DNA of 64,000 nucleotides from Chitinophaga jiangningensis (GTDB lineage Bacteria > Bacteroidota > Bacteroidia > Chitinophagales > Chitinophagaceae), in assembly GCF_900142605.1 (NCBI RefSeq), contig NZ_FRBL01000002.1:558001-622000 (forward strand), read 5' to 3'. This document shows positions 43,578-52,581 of the stretch, piece after piece (positions within the stretch are counted from its first letter, which is position 1; every line of letters starts with the position of its first letter). Under the pieces are notes generated by a model, which saw only the letters and a program-made list of their open reading frames with translations, had not been told where the DNA came from and did no database searches. The translations under genes and the position numbers were made by a program.

Positions 43578-44906
43578 TTATTTCACCAGACTATTCAAAT
43601 ACACCTCCACATTCGTATACCCTTTATCCAACTGATGTCCGTTTCCATCGGCTACAGCCGGATTCAACCCATTGGCTTTTTCCCAGGCATCCGGCATACC
43701 ATCACCATCGGTATCCAATGGCGCAGGCGCTGATTTCAGCTCCGGGTAGCCTCCAGCTTCAGCTGGTGTATCTACAATCCCATTTTGCTTTTTACCATTT
43801 GTGGAGATGCCGGTTTCCACTTCGCGAATGATACGCGTATCCACTGCATCTCTCCGTAAGCTGGCACCGGCGGAGGCCAATACCGCTTTATAGGCATTGA
43901 GCGCATCAGTAGTTTTTACAGAACTAACTTCGAACGGCACTTTTACAACAGCAGCCGCGGGATCGTTGCATTGTACTCCACCATTGGTATTATTGGCCGT
44001 TACGGCCGGATCCTGATAAACGAAATTACCATCTACATAAAACTGCCCATAAGGTTCAGAAGGATTGATGATCCTGTTGCGCACCTTTTTCTGGGTGGCA
44101 GGGCCGGCCTTATAATAGTTGTTAACCATATTGTAGCGCCCTTTTTCACCACCGTATGAACTGTTGAAACCCCAGTTATATACCACGTTGTTACGATAGT
44201 CGACCAGCTCATCTTCCGTATTGGTAGTAGTGCTGGAACCGCTGAAGCGCGGATTACGGCTGTTATTGTTGGCAATCAGGTTGTGGTGAAAGCTAGCTTT
44301 CCTTCCACCCCAGATGCCGCCATAACCATGCGCACCTTTGATGTGGTACGATTCATTCAGTGCTTCTGCCACCAGGCACCACTGCAAAGTGAAATTGCTG
44401 TTATAATAGAAAGAAGCACATTCGTCCATCGCCCAGCTTACTGAACAGTGGTCGATGATCACGTTATCCGTATTTCGACCACCGAGGGCATCTCCTTCCT
44501 GGTGGGAATCATCCCCCAAACGGAAACGCATATACCGGATAATCACATTGTTAGCTTCCACGTAGGTCGGGTAGTTGCGTACACAAATACCATCACCCGG
44601 GGCCGACTGTCCCGCGATCGTAACATCTCCCTCCTTTATGCGGATAGGAGATTGTAAGGCGATAGTGCCGGAAACACTAAACACAATGGTACGTGGGCCC
44701 CTGGCGGCTAAGGCTTTGCGTAAACTACCAGGGCCATCGTCTTCCAGGTTGGTGACATAAATGACTTTTCCATTCCGTCCGCCACTGGCAAACTGCCCGA
44801 ATCCTTCCGCACCAGGAAAAGCCTGTTGCTGCGCATTCGCATCGGCAGCAAACAGGCATCCTCCAATCATCATCTGCCAGAAAAAATTTTTGCTAATGAA
44901 TTTCAT
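43578..44906 (-). CDS. Secreted pectate lyase, polysaccharide lyase family 1
   Basis: A 442-residue exported lyase (signal peptide about 1-25, ending DANAQQ) that should cleave homogalacturonan by beta-elimination with Ca2+. PL1 landmarks are FPGAEGFGQFASGGRNGKVI at the mature N terminus, DNVIIDHCSVSWAMDE in the parallel beta-helix, and NNNSRNPRFSGSS carrying the catalytic Arg region. The C terminus adds DTDGDGMPDAWEKANGLNP, a Ca-binding thrombospondin-3-like repeat often found in secreted Bacteroidota lyases. It is the last gene of the SusCD pectin operon but is separated from the previous gene by a 300-bp palindromic repeat. Confidence 0.93.
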   Translation of the reverse strand: MKFISKNFFWQMMIGGCLFAADANAQQQAFPGAEGFGQFASGGRNGKVIYVTNLEDDGPGSLRKALAARGPRTIVFSVSGTIALQSPIRIKEGDVTIAGQSAPGDGICVRNYPTYVEANNVIIRYMRFRLGDDSHQEGDALGGRNTDNVIIDHCSVSWAMDECASFYYNSNFTLQWCLVAEALNESYHIKGAHGYGGIWGGRKASFHHNLIANNNSRNPRFSGSSTTTNTEDELVDYRNNVVYNWGFNSSYGGEKGRYNMVNNYYKAGPATQKKVRNRIINPSEPYGQFYVDGNFVYQDPAVTANNTNGGVQCNDPAAAVVKVPFEVSSVKTTDALNAYKAVLASAGASLRRDAVDTRIIREVETGISTNGKKQNGIVDTPAEAGGYPELKSAPAPLDTDGDGMPDAWEKANGLNPAVADGNGHQLDKGYTNVEVYLNSLVK

Positions 44907-44925
44907 ATGAATAACGTGTTAAATG

Positions 44926-45228
44926 TTTTTTCTCGCGAAGGAGCATAAGGATTTTAAGCTCGCAAAGACTTATTGGGATTTAGGTGCCTGCGGCGCCAGG
45001 GCGCGATCTTTTTTGCACACAAAACAGCAAAGCAGGTAAGCAGCAAAGAATTGTGTTTTGTTGGTTAAGATCGAAAGTAGTGCGCCAAAGGCGCACTACT
45101 TTCGAAAAAGGAGGAAACCGAAGGTTTCCTCCTTTTTCGAATAAACTTATTGGAGCAAAATGCAGGCCTTTGCTGCTTATGCCCCTTATGCTGCTTTGCG
45201 AGAAAAAAAGATCGCCAGGGCCGAAGGC
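44926..45228. repeat. Compound palindromic repeat, copy 2
   Basis: Second copy of the repeat at 5812-6154, with the same orientation in the window. The left arm (44926-45063) and right arm (45167-45228) match copy 1 at about 89% and 98%, but the centre (45064-45166) is unrelated in sequence and holds two perfect triloop hairpins. The element fills the 324 bp between the PL1 gene and the DUF4957-like gene, and its right end stops 2 bp before the stop codon of the latter. Nothing in it looks coding. Confidence 0.85.
45071..45141. repeat. Two overlapping perfect triloop hairpins in repeat copy 2
   Basis: The first has 16-bp perfect arms (45071-45086 and 45090-45105) around AAA. The second has 19-bp perfect arms (45101-45119 and 45123-45141) around GAA. 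They share the junction TTCGA at 45101-45105, so only one can form fully at a time. Confidence 0.88.
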
Positions 45229-45230
45229 AC

Positions 45231-46823
45231 TTATCTCCAACGCGGATCACCGGCAATAGCCCTGCCAGGGAAACCGTTATCTTTTATCCTGAAAACGCCA
45301 TTGTAAGGATCGGTAAACAGCGCCGCAACAGTGCTGCTATAGGCCGTTACACCCGGTATGGCATTAGCCGTGGCGGAGTAATCACCGGTGGTGTAAGTGG
45401 AACTGGAAGAAATGGAAGTTCCTGTACCTGCACGTGCACCTCTCACGGTAATAGCGCCTGCGTTGATCCTGCCGTGACCAATGATACAACTGTTGAATTT
45501 AATGCCGCTGGTAACATTGATCGCGTTGAAGTCCACCAGATAAGCACCACCGCCGCCCTGCGGCGCCTCGTTGATAGTACAGCCGGTAAACTCAACAGAC
45601 TCCGCCTGCTTAGCCCCTACCACTACCTTCTGCATTTTATACAGGGTACTGTTGGTAAACTTAATATTTGCAAGGGCAGATTGCGCATTACCATTCACCA
45701 CACCATAATCTGCAATACTATCGATTACACAGTTGTTAAAGCTGATCGTGTTGATGGCAGTACCGGCAGCATCCGCTGTTTGTACACGTATCACCCCACG
45801 GAACATTTCCAGGTTGCAGGATTCAAAGTTTACTTTACCAATGCTGCCTGTTTTATTGATGTTCATCACGTAGGAACCAGTATACACGGCACCTTTCAAC
45901 GATACTTCCCTGAACAATACAGAGTCAATAGTGGAACCGGCAGTCAGGTTCATGGGACTGTTGAAAGTAATCACAGGATAGGCAGGATTGAAACTGATTT
46001 CAGCTACAATGCTCAGTGATTTATTCAGCAATACTTCTGAAGTGAACGCGTAGTTCTCGGCGCGTCTGAGAATAATAGTACTGCCGGAAGGCACCACGCT
46101 AATGGTATCCATCAGTACAGAAGGGCGACCGGTAATACCAGAAAGGTCAATCACCGTTCCGTTTGCAGGCACTCCATCTTTGGTCGTGAAAGATATATAA
46201 CCTTTACTTTTCCCCGCTGCATCGTAAATTTCAACAGTATAGGTAGTAGCCGCTTTAAGGCCGTTTACCTGCACGTGTCCGGCCTGGCTGGTGGCAGCAT
46301 CCAAAGGCACTGTAATCACGGGCTGCCCGTTGGCTTTCAGTTCCAGCTTTACAAATCCGGCTGCAGGTTTCCAGCTGATGACAGCCGCCTTATCAATGAT
46401 ATCTGTAGCAGCAGGATTGATCAGCCATTGCTCCCCGGAAATGGAGAAGCTTTTACTGGTCAGCCAGTGAGAGTTTTTCGTACTGTCAGCATTGTTAGTA
46501 CGGATTCTCACGAAATATTTAGTACGCGGCGTCAGGAAGTTATCGTTGATCCTGATGCCGGAAGTATCTGTAGTAAACCGGTGTTCGTAGGTAGCGAAGG
46601 TGGTATCTTTCGATAAATCAACTATATAGGTTGCCTTGGTGGTATACAATGCCGCCTTCCAGGTGATGATGGCCACCGTATCTTCAGATGAGATATCAAT
46701 GCTGCCGGAAGGCATGAATTCACGCGGCATGGCCAGCTCGTCTTCGGTACGTTTGCAGGACCACAGGCCGGCTACTGCCAGCAGCAATACTATGATATAA
46801 TTATAGTTAAGTCTGATAGTCAT
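45231..46823 (-). CDS. DUF4957/DUF5123-like lipoprotein of the pectin locus
   Basis: A 530-residue lipoprotein (signal peptide ending VAGLWSC, then KRTEDELA). Two fibronectin-III-like beta domains follow (about 35-125 and 130-215; AIITWKAALYTTKATYIVDL, AVISWKPAAGFVKLELKANG). The C-terminal half (about 225-530) is a right-handed beta-helix-like region (VNFESCNLEMFRGVIRVQ, SFNNCVIDSIADYGVVNG, SVEFTGCTINEAPQGG) of the DUF4957/DUF5123 type found next to SusCD pairs in pectin loci. Such proteins are probably surface glycan-binding proteins rather than lyases. It starts 11 bp after susD. Its stop directly abuts the palindromic repeat. Confidence 0.82.
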   Translation of the reverse strand: MTIRLNYNYIIVLLLAVAGLWSCKRTEDELAMPREFMPSGSIDISSEDTVAIITWKAALYTTKATYIVDLSKDTTFATYEHRFTTDTSGIRINDNFLTPRTKYFVRIRTNNADSTKNSHWLTSKSFSISGEQWLINPAATDIIDKAAVISWKPAAGFVKLELKANGQPVITVPLDAATSQAGHVQVNGLKAATTYTVEIYDAAGKSKGYISFTTKDGVPANGTVIDLSGITGRPSVLMDTISVVPSGSTIILRRAENYAFTSEVLLNKSLSIVAEISFNPAYPVITFNSPMNLTAGSTIDSVLFREVSLKGAVYTGSYVMNINKTGSIGKVNFESCNLEMFRGVIRVQTADAAGTAINTISFNNCVIDSIADYGVVNGNAQSALANIKFTNSTLYKMQKVVVGAKQAESVEFTGCTINEAPQGGGGAYLVDFNAINVTSGIKFNSCIIGHGRINAGAITVRGARAGTGTSISSSSTYTTGDYSATANAIPGVTAYSSTVAALFTDPYNGVFRIKDNGFPGRAIAGDPRWR

Positions 46824-46834
46824 GATAGGGATTT

Positions 46835-48667
46835 TTATTTGTAACCAAAGTTCTGCTCGAGTTTGTAATTACTGTTCATTGCATCCAGCGGAATCGGGAA
46901 CAGCTCTTTTTTGTTGGCTTCGAAGTAACGCACGTAACCTTTACGGTCGCCGCTGATATAATCTTCCGTTACAGATGCCCGCCATGCCTTGGAGGTATAG
47001 CCTGACCCACTTGGTGCAGAGGAGGTACCAAGGCCCGGTTCGAAGAAAACTTTAGCAGGAGCTCCACCGTACAGGTCCATGGTTGCCATTTCTTCTCCGG
47101 AAGATTTTACTGCATAAGGGGCAGCCTTGGTATAGATATACGCCGGTACGTTGGCGTATCTGCCGGTGCCGTTCATAAATTCGCGCAGCTTATCTTTAGT
47201 TTCAGCAAATTTGGCAGCGATCAGGTTCCACCTGATGAGGTCATATTTACGGATACCTTCGCCTCCAAATTCCAGTAATCGCTCCTGTACAATCGCTTTG
47301 AAAAATCCTTCTTTATCCTGTGGAATAGCAGGAATCCGGCTTTCATATCCTACGTAGGCGCGTTTACGTACCTTCAGCAGTGCATCCTGCGCTGTGGCAG
47401 ATGGGGCTCCGTTGATTTCATTGTCCGCTTCCGCATACATCAGCAGGACGTCGGCAAAGCGCAGAATAGGCCAGTTCACCGCCAGGTTCTGTGCGGTACC
47501 GATAATGCTGGTCCAGGAACGTCTGAATTTACCGTCCGTCATGGCAGCACCGGTAGTGGCGATTTTTTTGCTGTCCGCGTCAATTTCAAAACTGTTAAGG
47601 GTTACATCTCTCCTTATATCACCTATAGAATCAAACTCATAGAAGTATGTTGGAATGGCATTGATACCACCGCCACCGCCGCCATATTTTGAACTGGCAT
47701 TGTGACGCATACCGTTGTAATAACCCAGCTTACTGTCGGAGCTGGCATTACCACCAAACGCCCCTACTTCAAATATCAGCTCATGCTCGTTGTCCAGTCT
47801 GGTAGCGGAATGCAGGGTTTTGAAGAGATTTTCATACACCGGGTTCAGCGAGTGTTCGGTAGGATGATCCATGATATCCTTACACTCATCCATCGCTATC
47901 TGGTAGTATTTTTTGTAGTCGCTTCCGCGTTCCATCGTTTTGGACGCGGTACGCAATGCATAACCACCACGCGCCAGCGCAATTCTGGCGCGGAGGCCTT
48001 TTACGGCAGCTTTGGTGATACGGATGTTCTGGTCGGGCGATTCACTTCTCCAAGGCACCAGCTCTTCTGCGGTGGCAAGGTCAGCGATGATGTGGTCCAG
48101 GATACTGTCCTGGTTGGTACGTGGCAGGTAAGGATCGGTGAGGTCTGCAGCCGGCACAAAGTGTGCTGGCAGGTCGCCCCAGTTACGTACGGCCTCGTAG
48201 TAAAACTGTGCACGCAGGGTGAGTGCTTCACCCAGCATCTTACGCATCATCTTTTTATCATTTTCCGAACCGGAAGTATAGGGTTTGGATAACGGGATGT
48301 ACTTAATACAGTTGTTGGCCCGCTCTATTCCTTTAAACAACTGGTTAAAACAGTTCGGCAGGTCAGTGTTAGCCGGGCTTGCGCCATAGCAGCTGATACC
48401 GCGACGATCATCTGCGTTGTAGTCGCCGGAGGTTCTGAAATCATCACCTGACTGTGGAAACAGGGTAGCAATACGGCTACCGTAGCCATTATCCCCGATC
48501 AGCATCGCATAGGTACCAACGATGGCACTGTTGGTATTGGATACACTGTTATAAACATCGTCCAGCAGCACTGTAGAGGGTGAATCTACAGCCAGGTATT
48601 TTTTACAGGATGCTACAGTAAGTATACCAGCAGCAGCCAGGATTGTATATAAAGTACGTTTACGCAT
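46835..48667 (-). CDS. SusD/RagB-family lipoprotein of the pectin locus
   Basis: A 610-residue surface lipoprotein with the signal peptide ending ILTVASC, followed by KKYLAVDSPSTVLLDDVYNS. Family landmarks are NCFNQLFKGIERANNCIKYI, LGEALTLRAQFYYEAVRNWG and, toward the C terminus, PILRFADVLLMYAEADNEIN, RLLEFGGEGIRKYDLIRW and LFPIPLDAMNSNYKLEQN. It captures pectic oligosaccharides for the SusC transporter encoded 20 bp upstream. It is longer than average SusD because of a loop-rich C-terminal region. Confidence 0.94.
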   Translation of the reverse strand: MRKRTLYTILAAAGILTVASCKKYLAVDSPSTVLLDDVYNSVSNTNSAIVGTYAMLIGDNGYGSRIATLFPQSGDDFRTSGDYNADDRRGISCYGASPANTDLPNCFNQLFKGIERANNCIKYIPLSKPYTSGSENDKKMMRKMLGEALTLRAQFYYEAVRNWGDLPAHFVPAADLTDPYLPRTNQDSILDHIIADLATAEELVPWRSESPDQNIRITKAAVKGLRARIALARGGYALRTASKTMERGSDYKKYYQIAMDECKDIMDHPTEHSLNPVYENLFKTLHSATRLDNEHELIFEVGAFGGNASSDSKLGYYNGMRHNASSKYGGGGGGINAIPTYFYEFDSIGDIRRDVTLNSFEIDADSKKIATTGAAMTDGKFRRSWTSIIGTAQNLAVNWPILRFADVLLMYAEADNEINGAPSATAQDALLKVRKRAYVGYESRIPAIPQDKEGFFKAIVQERLLEFGGEGIRKYDLIRWNLIAAKFAETKDKLREFMNGTGRYANVPAYIYTKAAPYAVKSSGEEMATMDLYGGAPAKVFFEPGLGTSSAPSGSGYTSKAWRASVTEDYISGDRKGYVRYFEANKKELFPIPLDAMNSNYKLEQNFGYK

Positions 48668-48687
48668 AATAAGTCACAATTAAATTC

Positions 48688-51600
48688 TTAGAAAGAAGCA
48701 TTTATACCAGCCAGAATGAAACGGCTACGCGGATACGCAGAGTAATCAACAGACGGTGTCAGCGGATTATTGCGACGGGTATTGGCCTCCGGATCATAAC
48801 CACTGTATTTAGTGAAAGTATACAGGTTATTAACGGTCGCGTATACACGGAAACGGGAGAATACATTTGTACGTTTCAGCAGTTTGTCAGGTATGGAATA
48901 ACCCAGTGTGAGGTTGCTGATACGAAGGAAAGAACCGTCTTCGATGGCGAATGAATGCAGGAAGTAGTTACCCCCTGGTGCGGACCAGTATTTGGTATCC
49001 TTGTTCAATGCTTTAAGTGCTTCCGGATCTGTTACTTTCATGCCGTTATCGTCGTACCATTTCCACTGGTCTTTCATGATCTCCAACAGGTTATTGTCTT
49101 TATACAGATACTGCGTGGTGAACTCCATCCTGTTGGCATTGTATACTTTATTACCATAAGAGAAGTTCAGGAAGATGCTCATATCGAAGCCGTTCCAGGT
49201 AAACTGGTTGTTGATACCACCAAAGAATTTAGGCTGTGCGTTACCTAATACTGTTCTGTCGTTGGCACCGATCACCATGTTTTTATCATCGGTAAGTTTT
49301 TTCAGTTTCAGATCGCCCGGCTGAGGATCTCTGTTGCCGAGTGCCACTGCACCTGCGTTTGGCACATCTGATTTCAGTGTATACTTCTGCGTAGATGGGT
49401 TATAATCAAAATCATCCACACTGTAGTAACCATCGGTTACATAGCCATAGAACTGACCAATGGGCGCACCTACCTGTACCAGGAAGTCGTTCAAACTGTT
49501 TACCCATCCGGATTGTGCGAAGTAAGAATTCAGTGGTTTACCACTTGGATCAGTACCTAAGCTAACGATGGTATTTTTATTATGCGCGATGTTGAAGCTC
49601 ACATTCCAGTTGAATTTCTTCTTAGCGAACAGGGAAGCATTCACCTGTAATTCCACACCGGTATTCTTGGTTTTACCAACATTCTGCATTTGAGTGGCAT
49701 AGCCGGTGGTTTGCGGAATCTGTACGGCCAGCAAGAGGTCGCGGGTATTGTTGTTATAGAAGTCGATGGTGGCGTTTACCCTGTTATCCAGGAAACTTAC
49801 ATCCAGTCCCAGGTTGCGGGCCACCGTTGTTTCCCATTTCAGGCGTGGGTTGGCGAGCGCCACAGGTGCCAGACCGGGCGTAACGGCTTCTTCAAAAGCA
49901 TAGCTGGCGGTTTTAGGATCAAACACAGTGCGGAACAGGTCATTAGCGATTCGGTTGTTACCGGAAGTACCCAGGCTTGCACGGAATTTAAGATCGGATA
50001 ACCAGCTGATGTTGGCTTCCTTAAACCAGTTTTCTTCTGCCACCCGCCAGGCTATTGCCGCGGATGGGAAGAATGCAAAACCATTGTCGTAGTTGAACTT
50101 GGAAGAACCATCATAACGACCTGTTAAGGTGAGCATATATCTGCTGTCGTAAGAGTAGTTTACCCTGCCGAAGAAAGAAATCAGTTTGGCCTGTGTTTCA
50201 CTGGTAGAGGCAGGGTCCTGAATATACCCGGAAGGCGGCGTTGCTTTATCGATACCTGCAAACGCTTGTTCCGGCGTAAGGTCCACCGGCATAAACTTAA
50301 CGGTGGAATTGAAAGTAGTGGCTTTTGTCTGGTATAACTCCTGGCCGAGCAATACGTTTAGGTTATGCTTTTTCGCAAAAGTATGTTTATAGTTCAGCGT
50401 GTTGGAGTTGGTAAGAGTAGTAGTTTCGCCGGTGGTGATGTTTACAACCGCCAGGCCTGCGTTGCTGCGTGCAACACTTGTTACTTCACCGTTGTAGGTA
50501 TTAGCACGGCCATTGTTGGCGGTGATACCTGCCACGGATTTGAAGGTAAGGTCTTTTGTGAGATCATAACTGAAGTAACCGCTAAAGTTACCATCATTGC
50601 GGTAATCGTATTTCAGTTCGTTGTGTGCCAGTAATACAGGGCTGGTAAGGTTGGTGAGATTGGCATATTCGGGATCGAATACATCCACTACATCTTCCTG
50701 GCCTGTACCTATAAATGGTTTGTAACGAACGGAGTTACGTAAGCGGTTGGTTCCCTGCGAACCGGTGTTGGAAGTACCTACCCCGTCTATACGCTGACGG
50801 CCATAGCGTGCGGTGAGACCCACTTTCAGCCTGTCGGATGCCTGGTGATCGAACCGGAACGACAGCATATTACGGCGATAACCTGATTCGAGCATTATAC
50901 CTTCATCTTTCAGGTTATTGAGGGTGAGATTAAAGCTCGTGGTTTTAGAACCGCCGCTAACGGTTACTACGTTAGTCAGGTTTTTAGCATCACGACCAAA
51001 CACTTCATCCTGCCAGTCGGTAAACGGCATATTTTTATATAGCTCTAAATCTTCCCAGCGACCATATTTATCACGGAAAGAGTTGGAGGTAGCTTCGTCT
51101 GTATTATAGTTATATACTTTATACTGGTACTTTATGAAGTCGTATGGTTTCAGTACCGGCAGTTTATTAATGATGCTGCGGGTACCGGCGTAGCCATCGT
51201 AGCTCACGCGGGTTTTCATTTCTTTACCGCCTTTGGTGGTGATGATTACCACACCGTTTGCACCGCGTGCACCGTAGATGGCAGTGGAAGCCGCATCTTT
51301 CAGTACGTCGATGGATTGGATTTCCTGTGGGGAAAGTAAAGAGAGTGCATTTTCTACCTGGATACCATCCACGATGTAGAGGGGGGAGTTATCCTGTGTG
51401 ATGGAGCCACCGCCGCGTACGCGGATGAGGATTTCTGCACCAGGGCGACCTTCCGTAGTTGTTACCTGCACACCGGCGAGGCGGCCTGCCAGTGCTTCCG
51501 CTACGGTGTTAGCCGGAATGTCTTTTAACTCTTTAGCTGCATTGATGCTGGAAACGGAACCTGTAAATTCCCTGCGGGACATCGTTCCATACCCTACTAC

Positions 51601-51918
51601 CACTACTTCATTCATGTTGGCATTGGTTTGATCCAACGTAACGTTAAGGGTTTGACCGGGTTTTACAGGTATTACCTTAGCCTGGTAGCCAATGTAGGTA
51701 AACTGCAATTCCGCTGCATTATCATTTGGCAAAGTGATCGTGAAGCGGCCGTTAACATCTGTATTAACCCCTGTTGAAGTGTTGCGAAGGCGAACAGTTA
51801 CTCCCGGTAAGGGATCGCCTGCTTCTTTGTTGGTGACTGTTCCCTTTACCTGACGGGATTGGGCAAAGCCAGCCATACTGCCACATATAATGGCAACAAG
51901 GAGAAGAATTCTTTTCAT
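48688..51918 (-). CDS. SusC/RagA-family TonB-dependent transporter of the pectin locus
   Basis: A 1076-residue outer-membrane transporter. Signal peptide 1-19 (ending GFAQ); a carboxypeptidase-like beta domain at about 22-95 (VKGTVTNKEAGDPLPGVTVR); a TonB box (MNEVVVVGYGTMSRREFTGS); the plug with LAGRLAGVQVTTTEGRPGAE and the SusC signature VLKDAASTAIYGARGANGVV; and a barrel ending in ILAGINASF. Unlike the other SusC here it lacks an STN domain, so its control is not through an anti-sigma factor. It is the first gene of the lower operon, after a long 5' intergenic region. Confidence 0.95.
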   Translation of the reverse strand: MKRILLLVAIICGSMAGFAQSRQVKGTVTNKEAGDPLPGVTVRLRNTSTGVNTDVNGRFTITLPNDNAAELQFTYIGYQAKVIPVKPGQTLNVTLDQTNANMNEVVVVGYGTMSRREFTGSVSSINAAKELKDIPANTVAEALAGRLAGVQVTTTEGRPGAEILIRVRGGGSITQDNSPLYIVDGIQVENALSLLSPQEIQSIDVLKDAASTAIYGARGANGVVIITTKGGKEMKTRVSYDGYAGTRSIINKLPVLKPYDFIKYQYKVYNYNTDEATSNSFRDKYGRWEDLELYKNMPFTDWQDEVFGRDAKNLTNVVTVSGGSKTTSFNLTLNNLKDEGIMLESGYRRNMLSFRFDHQASDRLKVGLTARYGRQRIDGVGTSNTGSQGTNRLRNSVRYKPFIGTGQEDVVDVFDPEYANLTNLTSPVLLAHNELKYDYRNDGNFSGYFSYDLTKDLTFKSVAGITANNGRANTYNGEVTSVARSNAGLAVVNITTGETTTLTNSNTLNYKHTFAKKHNLNVLLGQELYQTKATTFNSTVKFMPVDLTPEQAFAGIDKATPPSGYIQDPASTSETQAKLISFFGRVNYSYDSRYMLTLTGRYDGSSKFNYDNGFAFFPSAAIAWRVAEENWFKEANISWLSDLKFRASLGTSGNNRIANDLFRTVFDPKTASYAFEEAVTPGLAPVALANPRLKWETTVARNLGLDVSFLDNRVNATIDFYNNNTRDLLLAVQIPQTTGYATQMQNVGKTKNTGVELQVNASLFAKKKFNWNVSFNIAHNKNTIVSLGTDPSGKPLNSYFAQSGWVNSLNDFLVQVGAPIGQFYGYVTDGYYSVDDFDYNPSTQKYTLKSDVPNAGAVALGNRDPQPGDLKLKKLTDDKNMVIGANDRTVLGNAQPKFFGGINNQFTWNGFDMSIFLNFSYGNKVYNANRMEFTTQYLYKDNNLLEIMKDQWKWYDDNGMKVTDPEALKALNKDTKYWSAPGGNYFLHSFAIEDGSFLRISNLTLGYSIPDKLLKRTNVFSRFRVYATVNNLYTFTKYSGYDPEANTRRNNPLTPSVDYSAYPRSRFILAGINASF

Positions 51919-51982
51919 AAGTGGAAAAAATGATTTAATGTCCGGTGAAGAACTCCTTTCGAATGAAATTTAGGTTGATAGA

Positions 51983-52085
51983 ATCAGCTTTTCAGCTGTA
52001 TGACATGCTATATATTGTTGGTGTCTATAGGTCAGGAAGCATCCTTTAAATTAATTTTCATTAACGTGTCCAATGAAAAGCTGAT
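51983..52085. promoter_or_regulatory. Widely spaced inverted repeat upstream of susC
   Basis: ATCAGCTTTTCA at 51983-51994 and TGAAAAGCTGAT at 52074-52085 are perfect 12-bp reverse complements separated by 79 bp, in the likely promoter/leader region of the pectin SusC operon. They may be paired operator sites or ends of an RNA stem; no family of regulator is evident. Confidence 0.45.
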
Positions 52086-52214
52086 AGCCTGTTAGTTCGT
52101 CAGTTCCATAGCTCTGGTAACAAGTTTACTGTCTAATTTTCTAACCGCCAACAGTTTCCCCCTATTTATTTACGCAATCGTTCCCAAAAGGGTCATTTTT
52201 ACGTAAAAGCATAC

Positions 52215-52246
52215 AAAAAATCCCTCGCCGGAAAACCAGCGAGGGA
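52215..52246 (-). terminator. Intrinsic terminator separating the two pectin operons
   Basis: TCCCTCGC (52221-52228) and GCGAGGGA (52239-52246) form a perfect 8-bp stem. On the minus strand it is followed by six T (52215-52220). It lies 336 bp beyond the GH105 stop and 297 bp before the susC start, so the upper operon probably ends here. Confidence 0.82.
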
Positions 52247-52319
52247 ATGGGCAAAAATACACCGCATCTACTCAAAACGGTATCTTGAAAGAGGGGACCT
52301 CTTTGTAATTATTTTGTGG

Positions 52320-52388
52320 CCCCGGATTCAATCGGGCCGAAGGCCCGATTGAATCCGGGGTGGGCGGCGCCGGTGGCGCCTACCACCC
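52320..52388. repeat. Perfect 19-bp GAA-triloop palindrome plus GC-rich tail
   Basis: The arms 52320-52338 and 52342-52360 are perfect complements around GAA (apex GGCC-GAA-GGCC). A second, GC-rich hairpin (GGCGCC-GGT-GGCGCC core) follows to 52387. Positions 52337-52388 form a direct repeat with 52508-52559. Confidence 0.87.
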
Positions 52389-52507
52389 AATGGAAGTTCA
52401 GTGACTGTTAGTACCTGGCTTCCGCATTGCGGGTTGTTGCGCCTGGCCCGCCGCCACCTGATGAAAGTTCCATATGCAGCTGTTAGTAACTACCAGGGGG
52501 CGGGCAG

Positions 52508-52559
52508 CCGAAGGCCCGATTTAATCCCGGGAGGGCAGTGCCGGTGGCACCTGCCACCC
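52508..52559. repeat. Degenerate half-copy of the palindrome at 52320-52388
   Basis: Matches 52337-52388 at 45 of 52 positions in direct orientation, starting at the CCGAAGG apex, but the left arm of the big palindrome is missing. The remaining GCC-GGT-GGC hairpin is retained. It lies 23 bp beyond the GH105 stop. The sequence between the two copies (52389-52507) has no evident gene. Confidence 0.8.
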
Positions 52560-52581
52560 CACCTGGGGGATCTTCAGGCAA

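Noticed and set aside
45150..46019. A 289-codon rightward frame crossing the end of the palindromic repeat and the antisense strand of the DUF4957-like gene
   Set aside because: The leftward frame has a signal peptide, domain structure and operon context; the rightward one is low-complexity and Cys/His/Arg-rich as expected of an antisense shadow.
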